Positions 8,180 through 15,974 of a stretch of DNA of 16,029 nucleotides are shown here, piece after piece. The stretch comes from Flavobacteriales bacterium (GTDB taxonomy: Bacteria > Bacteroidota > Bacteroidia > Flavobacteriales_D > Sanyastnellaceae), in NCBI GenBank assembly GCA_015660615.1, contig DQKQ01000125.1, positions 1-16,029 of the forward strand, in the 5' to 3' direction. Under the pieces are notes generated by a model. That model was not told the DNA's origin and made no database searches. It saw only the letters and a list, made by a program, of their open reading frames with translations. The translations under genes and the position numbers were made by a program. Numbering within the stretch: the stretch's first letter is position 1; the number at the start of each line of letters is the position of its first letter.

Positions 8180-9547
8180 TTAGTTGATTTTTTCATTTCT
8201 AGAGTTAAATACAGATCTAACGCCGTTTAACTCTGTAACCACTTCCTCCACTCCATCTCCGTCCATGTCAATAAGTGAAACTTTATCTGCTTTAGTAAGC
8301 CCCGACATACCTACATATTTTGCGTCTGCAAAGGTTAGTTCCTGAACCCAGCCTTGTTCATCAATAAACAGCACTGCGGATTTTCCTATTGTACTAGACA
8401 ACCTGATGGCAGGAGCGAAAGTGGGATTAACTCTTACTGACGTAGATCCCCGAAGCTGACCATTTCTCCTTAGAAGTCTGACACTCCCATCACTGCACCC
8501 TGCGTAAATGTAATCGCTTTGGCCTACTCTGAGATGAGATAATTGCTGTATGCTAACCCCATTGCTTAGGACTTTAAAATTCCACCCAGGAGTATTCTGA
8601 CCCTCACCTCTAAGATTGTAAAGACGGCCTGCATCTGTCGCCACCAAGAATCTAAACTTGTCATTGTGATCGTAGTCAAAAACTGCAAAACTGGTAATTC
8701 CGTTCTCTTTATATGGAAATCCCGATACGTTATTGCCTAATACATCCACTAAGAAGATGGCGCTGGCTACGGCAAAGGCTGTTTGGTACTTATTATTCCC
8801 GTATAAATCAACTTCGAATGACATCCCTATCGGCTCTACTCCGTTTTCTAAAATTTTAGACCAAACCACCTCACCCCCACTCCCCATTGCCTGGACCGCA
8901 TTTAAATCTTCATTCCAAACAATATCTAAGTCGCTTCCATTTCTATGATTCCGCGTCACCCCTAAAATACCTTGAGCTATCACATGAGACACAGGATTAT
9001 AAACTTCCTCTATAACCTCCTCAACTTCTAAACGAGTATACACAATTCTATCATCTAACAAGTATTCCGAAAATCCATCGATAATCTCAGGTTCATCGAA
9101 TGAATTTATCCAAATAATAATTTTATTATTGCCAGATAGAAGTTTAAATCTGCCATCTTTAAGATTCTCTAAAGTAATATACTTCTCACTCGAAACAGAC
9201 CACTTTTCTGACATCTCACCAGGCTCATCCACCCAATTTTCTAAAGATCTTAATGTCCCAACTAAATACCCTCCTCGGTAAGGCTTGACTTCCATTTCAC
9301 CGACACTATACCCTTCAACACTGTTAATATTATTCTTATTTGCTATGTGAAATACTTCTTTGTTGGGGGTGGAAAATCTATATGTCACTTCTCCATTCTC
9401 ACTCTCCCACCTCTCCCAAACATCCCAAAAGTCCGAAGCATACTCCGTTGGAGCCTCTACTTCTCCTCCTTCAGAGGTAGAACCGAATAAATAAAACCAA
9501 GCCGCACCTGCTGCAAGTAGTACCGAGAAAATGGGTAGAACTTTCAT
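8180..9547 (-). CDS. Membrane-anchored beta-propeller-like repeat protein, function unknown
   Basis: I do not recognise a named family. Seen, from the ATG at 9547-9545 (455 residues): a hydrophobic N-terminal segment at about 4-21 (signal peptide or anchor; no lipobox cysteine), then an acidic stretch. Residues 40-190 hold beta-rich sequence. The C-terminal half has about six repeats of 30-40 residues (about 206-240, 246-280, 290-325, 339-373, 380-417, 424-454). Each has an Asp/Asn-rich turn, a strand, and a Gly-hydrophobic strand; clearest are DYDHNDKFRFLVAT...GRLYNL and DMDGDGVEEVV. This resembles FG-GAP/PQQ-type propeller blades. The protein is therefore probably extracytoplasmic, binding or scaffolding. 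A TTG at 9565 would extend the frame by six residues but sits ahead of the hydrophobic segment and has no support. It follows recG by 21 bp, so it is probably cotranscribed with it. Confidence 0.7.
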   Translation of the reverse strand: MKVLPIFSVLLAAGAAWFYLFGSTSEGGEVEAPTEYASDFWDVWERWESENGEVTYRFSTPNKEVFHIANKNNINSVEGYSVGEMEVKPYRGGYLVGTLRSLENWVDEPGEMSEKWSVSSEKYITLENLKDGRFKLLSGNNKIIIWINSFDEPEIIDGFSEYLLDDRIVYTRLEVEEVIEEVYNPVSHVIAQGILGVTRNHRNGSDLDIVWNEDLNAVQAMGSGGEVVWSKILENGVEPIGMSFEVDLYGNNKYQTAFAVASAIFLVDVLGNNVSGFPYKENGITSFAVFDYDHNDKFRFLVATDAGRLYNLRGEGQNTPGWNFKVLSNGVSIQQLSHLRVGQSDYIYAGCSDGSVRLLRRNGQLRGSTSVRVNPTFAPAIRLSSTIGKSAVLFIDEQGWVQELTFADAKYVGMSGLTKADKVSLIDMDGDGVEEVVTELNGVRSVFNSRNEKIN

Positions 9548-9568
9548 GCTTCTAAGTTCACACAATCT

Positions 9569-11671
9569 TTAAGAAATCCTACTCCAATTAGGTCTGTCTT
9601 TTTTAATTCTATCTAAATTTACTCGTAGAGTCTTGTGGATAGGAAGCTCAATGGATGGATCATCCTCTAAAACTCTTTGAGCCATATACCTCGCTGTGGT
9701 CATTAAATCTCTATCTCTTAGTAAATCTGCCATCTTCAAATCTGGCAATCCACTTTGTTGGGTTCCTAAAATATCCCCAGGTCCTCTAATTTCCATATCC
9801 ACCTCGGCAATTACGAAACCATCGTTAGTCCTGCACATAGTTTCAAGCCTTCGTCTAGCCTCCTTACTGAACTCATCCTTAGTCATAAGTATGCAATAAC
9901 TTTGATCGCCTCCACGTCCGACGCGCCCGCGGAGCTGGTGCATTTGGCTTAAACCGAAACGCTCGGAACTCTCAATAATCATAAGTGTTGCATTAGAAAC
10001 ATTCACCCCCACCTCGATTACTGTAGTGGCTACTAAAATCTGCGATTCGCCACTAACGAATCTCTTCATTTCAATATCTTTATCAGCCGGTTTCATCTTT
10101 CCGTGCACTATACCGATTCTATACTTAGGAAGAGGGAATCGCCTCGAAACACTCTCATAACCATCCATAAGATCCTTGTAATCCATGGTTGCACTCTCTT
10201 CAATAAGTGGAAAAACCATGTAAACCTGCCTGCCTTCTGTAATTTGTTTTTCAACGAACGCCATAACCTTTAATCTACCTGCATCCGTCCTGTGGACGGT
10301 TTTAATCTCCTTTCTTCCCGGCGGTAATTCATCCAAAACACTCGTGTCTAAATCCCCGTAAGCTGTCATGGCAAGGGTTCTAGGAATAGGTGTTGCAGTC
10401 ATCACCAAGACATGTGGTGGGGGATTGGCCTTAGCCCAAAGCTTGGACCTCTGCGCCACCCCAAACCGATGTTGTTCATCTATGACTGCAAATCCCAGGT
10501 TTTTAAAAACCACAGAAGGTTCAATTAACGCATGAGTCCCAATTAACAAATCCACACTTCCATCAGCAAGTCCTTCTAAAATAGGTGTTCTATCCTTTTT
10601 TTTAGTTGACCCTGTTATGATCTCAACCCTAATATCCATCTCCTTCAAAAGATCGCTTATACCCTCTGCATGTTGCCGTGCTAGTATTTCAGTCGGCGCC
10701 ATAATGCAAGCCTGAAATCCATTATCAATAGCCAGTAAAGCAGACATCAAAGCGACAATAGTTTTCCCACTACCCACATCTCCCTGCAACAGCCTATTCA
10801 TGTGGTGCCCCGTATTCATGTCAGCTCTAATTTCTCTAAGCACTCGCTTTTGGGCTCCTGTAAGTTCAAACTGTAAGTGTTTACTAAAGAACTCATTAAA
10901 CATCTCCCCAACTTGCCCGAATTTCACTCCCTGCAAATCAACAGTAACCGTCTTTTTATGCTGCAACAATACCAACTGAAGATATAGCAACTCTTCGAAC
11001 CTCAATCTCTTTAGTGCTTTGTCAGCCTCTAATGGAGAGCTCGGCGAGTGAACTTCCTCAAAAGCTTCTCTTCGCTTCGGTAGACGTAATTCTGACAGTA
11101 AATGATCTGGCAGGGTTTCACCTATATCTCCTTTCACTGCTTCGATAGCTACCCTTATTAATCTCGCTACTCCAGCACTATTGAGTCCCCTAGACGATAA
11201 CTTTTCCGTAGTTGAATATACAGGATAAAATCCCCCACCCCTCCTATTCTCATACGCCTCAACCATTTCAATCTCAGGGTGAGCTAATTGCCATTTACCC
11301 CCATAATTTGAAGGTTTACCATAGACGACCACCTCTACATTTAAAGGCAATTGTTTCAATATTCTGTTCGCTCCTTTAAACCAAACAAGCTCAAGACTAT
11401 CCTCCCCATCATTAAACACTGCCACCAATCGGCTAGCACGTTTTCCACCCAAAAGTGCCTTTTTAACAATCTTCCCACGAAATTGAAAAGCCGTAGACTC
11501 GACTTCGATGTCAGAAATACTGTAGAAAATGGACCTATCCTCGTACCTAAATGGCAGATGCTGTACCAAATCAAATACTGTGAAAATACCCAACTCCTCC
11601 TTTAGAAGTTCAGCCCGTTTAGGCCCAACTCCCTTAAGATATGCTATGGGTGAATCAAGATTTATTGACAT
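9569..11671 (-). CDS. recG: ATP-dependent DNA helicase RecG
   Basis: RecG remodels stalled replication forks and branch-migrates Holliday junctions. Seen: 700 residues, full length. The N-terminus YLKGVGPKRAELL (11-23) is typical, followed by the OB-fold wedge region (about 60-140). Helicase motifs in order are Walker A GDVGSGKT (297-304), APTEILA, DEQH (398-401), TATPIPRTL (425-433), ATTVIEVGV (548-556) and QLRGRVGRG (579-587). All catalytic motifs are intact. The ATG at 11671-11669 is 52 bp after the pdhC stop, so it may be read from the pdh promoter; I found no exact TAnnTTTG in that gap. The beta-propeller gene follows after 21 bp. Confidence 0.97.
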   Translation of the reverse strand: MSINLDSPIAYLKGVGPKRAELLKEELGIFTVFDLVQHLPFRYEDRSIFYSISDIEVESTAFQFRGKIVKKALLGGKRASRLVAVFNDGEDSLELVWFKGANRILKQLPLNVEVVVYGKPSNYGGKWQLAHPEIEMVEAYENRRGGGFYPVYSTTEKLSSRGLNSAGVARLIRVAIEAVKGDIGETLPDHLLSELRLPKRREAFEEVHSPSSPLEADKALKRLRFEELLYLQLVLLQHKKTVTVDLQGVKFGQVGEMFNEFFSKHLQFELTGAQKRVLREIRADMNTGHHMNRLLQGDVGSGKTIVALMSALLAIDNGFQACIMAPTEILARQHAEGISDLLKEMDIRVEIITGSTKKKDRTPILEGLADGSVDLLIGTHALIEPSVVFKNLGFAVIDEQHRFGVAQRSKLWAKANPPPHVLVMTATPIPRTLAMTAYGDLDTSVLDELPPGRKEIKTVHRTDAGRLKVMAFVEKQITEGRQVYMVFPLIEESATMDYKDLMDGYESVSRRFPLPKYRIGIVHGKMKPADKDIEMKRFVSGESQILVATTVIEVGVNVSNATLMIIESSERFGLSQMHQLRGRVGRGGDQSYCILMTKDEFSKEARRRLETMCRTNDGFVIAEVDMEIRGPGDILGTQQSGLPDLKMADLLRDRDLMTTARYMAQRVLEDDPSIELPIHKTLRVNLDRIKKDRPNWSRIS

Positions 11672-11723
11672 CGCTGTAATTGCACTGAGTGCGGCTAATG
11701 CAATCTACCTCTCAAAAGCGTAG

Positions 11724-12956
11724 TTAGACGAGCATAAGAACAGGATTTTCAAGTAAGTTCTTGAATTCCTGAAGGAATGCCGCTCCTGTAGCACCATCGA
11801 CCACTCTGTGATCACAGCTTAAAGTCACTTTCATAACGTGACCAGGCACCACTTCGTCATGCTTCACAACGGGCACATTACTTATACCTCCTATAGCTAG
11901 AATGCATGCATCAGGTGGATTAATTATAGCTGTGAAGTTTTCTATACCGAACATCCCAAGATTAGAAATAGTAAAGGTTGACCCCTCCCAATCGGTTGGT
12001 TCTAAAGTCTTTGCTTTAGCTCTACTTGCAAAATCTCTAACTTCTTCACCTATCGTGGCAAAAGACTTGCCATCGGCAAATCTTACAACCGGCACTAAAA
12101 GGCCATCTTCTACAGCTACAGCTACCCCGATATTTACATGCTCATTGTAGCGAATTCTATCTTCTAACCAACTACTATTCACGGCAGGGTGCTTGCGAAG
12201 AGCTACAGCAGTTGCCTTTACAACCATGTCGTTAAAAGAGACCTTGTAAAGTCCTTGATCATTTATTGCGTTACGAGCTTGCATTGCATTCGACATATCT
12301 ATAGAAATAGACAAATAGAAATGAGGTGCTGTGAACTTACTTTCAGCTAAGCGACGAGCAATGGTTTTACGCATTTGACTAACACCTACTTCAGTAAACT
12401 TCTCCTGAGTCATAACAGGCATACCTGTTGCCCCGGCCATTTTAAAGTTCTCTACATCGCGCTTAACAACGCGACCTCCTTCTCCTGAACCAGGAATTCT
12501 ATCTAAAGACAGACCTAGTTTATCAGCTAGCTTTTTCGCAAGTGGTGATGCAACCACTCGAACATTTGTAGCTAAAGGTGGTGATGGTGGTGTCACAGGA
12601 GAGACCGTATCTAATGCCGCAACTGGAGCAGGTGCTGCTGAAGGAGCTGGGACAGACTCTTTATCTTTAATAATAACGTTTTTTTCAGCATCTGCTAAAA
12701 TTCTCTTAATATCTTCTCCCTTCTCACCTAGAACACAAAGTATGCTGTCAACTGGAGCGGTCGCCCCAGTCTCAACACCTATATGTAAAAGAATACCGTC
12801 TTGGAAAGACTCAAAGTCCATCGTTGCTTTGTCTGTCTCTATTTCAGCTAAAAGCTCTCCGCTCTCAACCTCATCACCTACTTTTTTATGCCAAGCTGCA
12901 ACGACTCCTTCTGTCATCGTATCACTTAATTTTGGCATACGTACAATCTCAGCCAT
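11724..12956 (-). CDS. pdhC: Pyruvate dehydrogenase E2, dihydrolipoamide acetyltransferase
   Basis: E2 forms the core of the pyruvate dehydrogenase complex and transfers the acetyl group to CoA. Seen: 410 residues. One N-terminal lipoyl domain (1-80) has the lipoylated lysine in ETDKAT (Lys43). An Ala/Pro linker (100-130) is followed by the peripheral subunit-binding domain (about 132-170, VASPLAKKLA ... GRVVKRDV). The catalytic domain (about 190-410) ends with DHRVVDG: His383 and Asp387 are the active-site pair. Starts from the ATG at 12956-12954, 24 bp after pdhA. Only one lipoyl domain is present, whereas some relatives carry two; nothing else is missing. A 2-oxoglutarate or branched-chain E2 is less likely because it follows a pyruvate-type E1 alpha. 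Confidence 0.94.
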   Translation of the reverse strand: MAEIVRMPKLSDTMTEGVVAAWHKKVGDEVESGELLAEIETDKATMDFESFQDGILLHIGVETGATAPVDSILCVLGEKGEDIKRILADAEKNVIIKDKESVPAPSAAPAPVAALDTVSPVTPPSPPLATNVRVVASPLAKKLADKLGLSLDRIPGSGEGGRVVKRDVENFKMAGATGMPVMTQEKFTEVGVSQMRKTIARRLAESKFTAPHFYLSISIDMSNAMQARNAINDQGLYKVSFNDMVVKATAVALRKHPAVNSSWLEDRIRYNEHVNIGVAVAVEDGLLVPVVRFADGKSFATIGEEVRDFASRAKAKTLEPTDWEGSTFTISNLGMFGIENFTAIINPPDACILAIGGISNVPVVKHDEVVPGHVMKVTLSCDHRVVDGATGAAFLQEFKNLLENPVLMLV

Positions 12957-12980
12957 GGTCTGGTTCTTTTAAATCGGTAA

Positions 12981-13991
12981 TTAGTCTTTTACAAAGGGGT
13001 AATCTTCCTGAGTATATACGTCCTCGTATAACTCATGAGCTTCTGGCTTGGGGCTTTCTTCCGCAAACTGTACAGCTTTCTCAACAACTTTTTTCACGTC
13101 AGCCTCAACTTTTTTAAGCTCAGCTTCGCTCATCCACTTCTGTTCTAAAAGTACTCCACGAACATAACTAATGGGATCGCGATTTTTGAAAGAATCAACC
13201 TCGTCTTTCGTTCTGTACTTTTGAGGATCTGACATCGAGTGACCTTTATATCGGTAAGTCTCAATATTTAAAAGTGTAGGCCCTTCTCCATTTCGTCCTC
13301 TTTCCGCAGCGCGTTGAATAGATGCACAAACATCTTCCGGGCTCATCCCATCGACTGTCTCAGAGGGCATCTCATAGCTATCTCCCATCTTCGAGAGATC
13401 GTGGACGTTAGTCGTACGCTCTACGCTCGTGCCCATAGAGTATTTGTTATTCTCAATAACGAAAATTACAGGGAGTTTCCAAATCATAGACATGTTAAAT
13501 GTCTCATGGAGAATACCTTGACGCGATGCTCCATCACCCATAAAACAGATGGTTACGTGATCTTCACCGCGGTATTTATCTGCAAATGCGATTCCGGCTC
13601 CGAGACCTATTTGGCCACCAACAATACCATGCCCCCCAAAAAGATTTTTTTCCTTATCGAACATGTGCATAGATCCCCCCTTCCCTTTAGAACTTCCGGT
13701 AGCTTTACCGAAAAGCTCCGCCATCACAATATTCGGATCGGTGCCTAAAACTAACGGATGCGCATGATCACGGTAAGCTGTAATAACCTTATCCGTGGGT
13801 CTCAAAGCTTCTTGCATGCCTGATAGCACAGCCTCCTGGCCTATGTATAAATGGCAGAATCCTCCTATCTTTTGTTGGATGTATAGCTGTCCACTTTTCT
13901 CCTCAAACTTACGCATGAGGTACATGTCTTTGTACCACTTTCGGTACACATCCTCAGAATGAGGAAGCTTTGTAACTTTCTTCTTAGCCAT
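12981..13991 (-). CDS. pdhA: Pyruvate dehydrogenase E1 component, alpha subunit
   Basis: The thiamine-diphosphate E1 decarboxylates pyruvate and acetylates the E2 lipoyl arm. Seen: 336 residues. The thiamine-binding motif starts at GDGASRQG (152-159) and ends with the Asn pair at 181-182 (ENNKYSMGT), the correct spacing. Also present are the family segments IGQEAV (50-55), TAYRDHAHPL (71-80), SKGKGGSMHM (101-110) and the RYKGHSMSDP loop (247-256). It starts at ATG 13991-13989, and pdhC follows after 24 bp. No E1 beta gene is adjacent, so it must be encoded elsewhere. This scattered layout is, from memory, usual for flavobacteria. An exact TAnnTTTG element lies 33-40 bp upstream. Confidence 0.95.
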   Translation of the reverse strand: MAKKKVTKLPHSEDVYRKWYKDMYLMRKFEEKSGQLYIQQKIGGFCHLYIGQEAVLSGMQEALRPTDKVITAYRDHAHPLVLGTDPNIVMAELFGKATGSSKGKGGSMHMFDKEKNLFGGHGIVGGQIGLGAGIAFADKYRGEDHVTICFMGDGASRQGILHETFNMSMIWKLPVIFVIENNKYSMGTSVERTTNVHDLSKMGDSYEMPSETVDGMSPEDVCASIQRAAERGRNGEGPTLLNIETYRYKGHSMSDPQKYRTKDEVDSFKNRDPISYVRGVLLEQKWMSEAELKKVEADVKKVVEKAVQFAEESPKPEAHELYEDVYTQEDYPFVKD

Positions 13992-14023
13992 CAGCTTTTA
14001 ATTATCACCTTAAAATAATCAGG

Positions 14024-14031
14024 CAAATATA
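14024..14031 (-). promoter_or_regulatory. Predicted -7 element of the pdhA-pdhC promoter
   Basis: Minus-strand TATATTTG at 14031-14024 matches TAnnTTTG exactly. It would put the transcript start near 14018, about 27 nt before the pdhA ATG. TTG triplets on the minus strand at 14049-14047 and 14059-14057 are possible -33 elements, but the spacers are 15 and 25 bp, outside the usual range. The -7 call is therefore firmer than the -33. Confidence 0.55.
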
Positions 14032-14038
14032 ACGTTTG

Positions 14039-14046
14039 TACATTTG
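14039..14046 (+). promoter_or_regulatory. Predicted -7 element of the VTC-DUF4956 promoter
   Basis: Plus-strand TACATTTG matches TAnnTTTG exactly. No TTG lies 17-23 bp upstream, so the -33 element is weak or absent. A transcript start near 14053 would leave about 28 nt before the ATC codon at 14081, or about 90 nt before the first ATG at 14144. The shorter leader is another hint that translation begins upstream of 14144. Only 7 bp separate this element from the oppositely oriented pdhA -7 element, so polymerase binding at the two would compete. Confidence 0.45.
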
Positions 14047-14143
14047 CAAGCTCTCACAACAAGAATAATTCGTCGTCGCAATCAAAAACTATTTTTCTTC
14101 ATATAAATCTATAAACCTTAAAGGGCTAGAATCTGTTGCTTTA

Positions 14144-14857
14144 ATGGATAGGCGGGATAAGAAATTTCTTATACCAAACAATTGGTGCGACCCCCTCGCT
14201 AAATCACTCGACAAAGACTACAAGATTCTCGAGATAAATGGCAACAGGCAATTTGAGTACACCAATCTGTATTTCGACACACCTGAAAACATCTGTCTTA
14301 ATGACCACATTAGAGAGAGGAAGAATAAATATAAAGTCAGGATAAGATCATATGTAAATTCTAACATTTGCTTCCTGGAAATAAAAAAGAAAAATGTTCA
14401 CGGGCGCACAATCAAGATGAGAGTACAACGAACTTCTGAAAAATGGGATTCTCCATTAACTGATTCTGAGAAGCGTTTTCTTTCCGAACGAGTCCCCTTC
14501 GCCTCTGGGCTAAGTCCCGTTTTATACATAAGCTACTCACGTTTTACTTTAGCCCAATTGAATAGATGTGAGAGAATAACATTAGACACAGACTTAACCT
14601 ATACTACTATTCAAGGAGAAATTTCCAATCCACTTAAAGGACTCATTGTTGTAGAATTAAAACAAGTAGAAACTGACAGGAGGTCTCCTTTGTTTGTATT
14701 TCTCAGAAGCATGCCTGAGCGAACAACTCAATTAGGTAGAATAATTAAAATCAGCAAATATGTACTTGGTCGTCTTTCTTCTGACGATAGTTTATCTCCT
14801 CGTACGTACCTTTCAAAACTCAAAGTTCTAAGTCGAGCTACAAAAGCAATAAAATAA
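14144..14857 (+). CDS. VTC-domain protein (polyphosphate-polymerase-like tunnel triphosphatase fold)
   Basis: VTC domains make polyphosphate from ATP in yeast Vtc4; bacterial relatives are mostly uncharacterised. Seen, numbered from the ATG at 14144 (237 residues): RRDKKF (3-8) and NLYFDT (41-46) at the front, then the basic strand YKVRIRSY (63-70; Lys64, Arg66, Arg68). Further on are FLEIKKK (77-83), YSRF (131-134, Arg133), ERITLDTDL (143-151), VVELKQ (169-174, Glu171) and ISKYV (203-207, Ser204-Lys205). These match the charged tunnel-lining and metal-binding positions, so the site looks intact. The frame is open back to 14069, and that part (SINLKGLESVALM at 14108-14146) resembles the family N-terminus I-x-L-x-x-M-x-x-V-x-L-M. 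A start at ATC 14081 would give 258 residues. DUF4956 follows after 1 bp, implying a linked function. The product (polyphosphate or otherwise) is inferred. Confidence 0.82.
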   Translation: MDRRDKKFLIPNNWCDPLAKSLDKDYKILEINGNRQFEYTNLYFDTPENICLNDHIRERKNKYKVRIRSYVNSNICFLEIKKKNVHGRTIKMRVQRTSEKWDSPLTDSEKRFLSERVPFASGLSPVLYISYSRFTLAQLNRCERITLDTDLTYTTIQGEISNPLKGLIVVELKQVETDRRSPLFVFLRSMPERTTQLGRIIKISKYVLGRLSSDDSLSPRTYLSKLKVLSRATKAIK

Positions 14858-14858
14858 T

Positions 14859-15479
14859 ATGATCTCTGCAGAAATCTCATCATTAACCGCTCTTTTAATA
14901 GGGTTCAGCGCTAACTTAATTTCAAGTTTAGTCGTTGTAAGAATGATATACCACCTCGCATCTAAGCGCCGTGACTACGTATTTACTTTTATGCTTGTCT
15001 CCACTTCTGTCTTCTTCCTTTGCACGCTTCTTAATGGCGTAGATATCGAGATGGGATTCGCTCTAGGATTATTTGCCATATTCAGCATCATCCGATATAG
15101 AACTGACGCTATTCCTATCAGGGAAATGTCCTACCTATTTATTGTTATCACACTTTCAGTCATCAATGCTCTAGCTCCTCAAGCCACTGACTGGGGTATC
15201 ATTGCGGTAGCTAATATTGGGATTTGGGGGCTGGCTTTTGTTTTAGAACGCCTGTGGTTTGTAAAGCACCTTACCACTAAAATAGTTATTTACGATAGAG
15301 TTGATCTGATTCACGCTGGAAGAAGGGATGAACTAAAACAGGATTTAGAAGAAAGAACAGGTGTGGATATTCACTCAATTGAAATCGGAAAGCTTGACTT
15401 ATTAAGAGATGCGGCTGTTATCCGAGTTCATTTCTACGAAGACTTACAGCCAGACCATTTCGAGGACAATTCAGCCTAA
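14859..15479 (+). CDS. DUF4956-family multi-pass membrane protein
   Basis: The function of this family is not established. Seen: 206 residues with about four or five predicted membrane segments (about 9-31, 40-58, 64-79, 90-106 and 112-132). They are followed by a soluble, probably cytoplasmic C-terminal region (about 137-206) with alternating strands and a charged helix (RRDELKQDLEERTG). The family hallmark is the stretch GFALGLFAIFSIIRYRT at 66-82, followed by IPIREMSYLF. The ATG at 14859 is 1 bp after the VTC stop, so the two are translationally coupled. The pair recurs in Bacteroidota as I recall it. By analogy with yeast VTC, where a membrane channel takes the polymer made by the tunnel domain, this protein may anchor or channel for the VTC partner; that is inference. 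It converges on ispF with 12 bp between stops. Confidence 0.82.
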   Translation: MISAEISSLTALLIGFSANLISSLVVVRMIYHLASKRRDYVFTFMLVSTSVFFLCTLLNGVDIEMGFALGLFAIFSIIRYRTDAIPIREMSYLFIVITLSVINALAPQATDWGIIAVANIGIWGLAFVLERLWFVKHLTTKIVIYDRVDLIHAGRRDELKQDLEERTGVDIHSIEIGKLDLLRDAAVIRVHFYEDLQPDHFEDNSA

Positions 15480-15491
15480 TCTATCTAAGGA

Positions 15492-15974
15492 TTAATCTTT
15501 CTTATTTAAAAGAATTACTGCGTGGGCACTGATCCCATCTTCTGTTCCAACGAACCCTAATTTTTCTGTAGTCGTTGCTTTAATACTAACTTTATCAATA
15601 TTAATGCTAAGTATTTCAGCGATTACTTCTCTCATAGCATCTATAGACGGTGAAAGCTTAGGTGATTGAAGACAAATCGTTGTGTCTAGGTTTCCTATAT
15701 TCCAACCCTTTTCTGAAACTTTTCCCCAACTTTCTATGAGCAATCTTTTACTATCAATGCCTTTGTAAGCACGGTCTGTATCAGGGAAATGATACCCTAT
15801 ATCCCTCATCGCTAGTGCGCCAAACATAGCATCACAAATTGCATGAAGTAGCACGTCTGCATCTGAATGACCCACAGCTCCTTTTTTGTGTGGAAATAGA
15901 ACACCCCCAATCCACAGCTCTTCACCCTGCTCTAAACGGTGAACGTCATATCCATATCCTATTCTAATATCCAT
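15492..15974 (-). CDS. ispF: 2-C-methyl-D-erythritol 2,4-cyclodiphosphate synthase
   Basis: IspF closes the cyclic diphosphate in the non-mevalonate (MEP) isoprenoid pathway; it is a trimeric, metal-dependent cytoplasmic enzyme. Seen: 160 residues, normal length. The motif GYGYDVHRL carries the metal ligands Asp10 and His12, and GHSDADVLLHAICDA (35-49) includes His44. The HFPDTD segment is at 62-67, and near the C-terminus is TTEKLGFVGTEDGISAHAV. All metal-binding and substrate motifs are intact. The ATG at 15974-15972 shares its A with the stop codon of the upstream gene (TAATG), indicating coupling to that gene. The organism therefore uses the MEP pathway. Confidence 0.97.
   Translation of the reverse strand: MDIRIGYGYDVHRLEQGEELWIGGVLFPHKKGAVGHSDADVLLHAICDAMFGALAMRDIGYHFPDTDRAYKGIDSKRLLIESWGKVSEKGWNIGNLDTTICLQSPKLSPSIDAMREVIAEILSINIDKVSIKATTTEKLGFVGTEDGISAHAVILLNKKD

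Noticed and set aside
8156..8180. Possible shared terminator between the convergent acyl-CoA dehydrogenase and beta-propeller genes
   Set aside because: Only a 5-bp AT-rich arm pair (CTAAA/TTTAG) could be found; not a stable hairpin.
11679..11703. Overlapping inverted repeats between pdhC and recG (ATTGCA...TGCAAT and GCACT-G-AGTGC)
   Set aside because: Arms are only 5-6 bp, the two structures exclude each other, and no U-tract follows, so neither is a credible terminator or operator.
13314..13748. 144-codon open frame on the plus strand, antisense to pdhA
   Set aside because: It lies wholly within the firm pdhA coding region, its product resembles no family, and it has no promoter or neighbour support.
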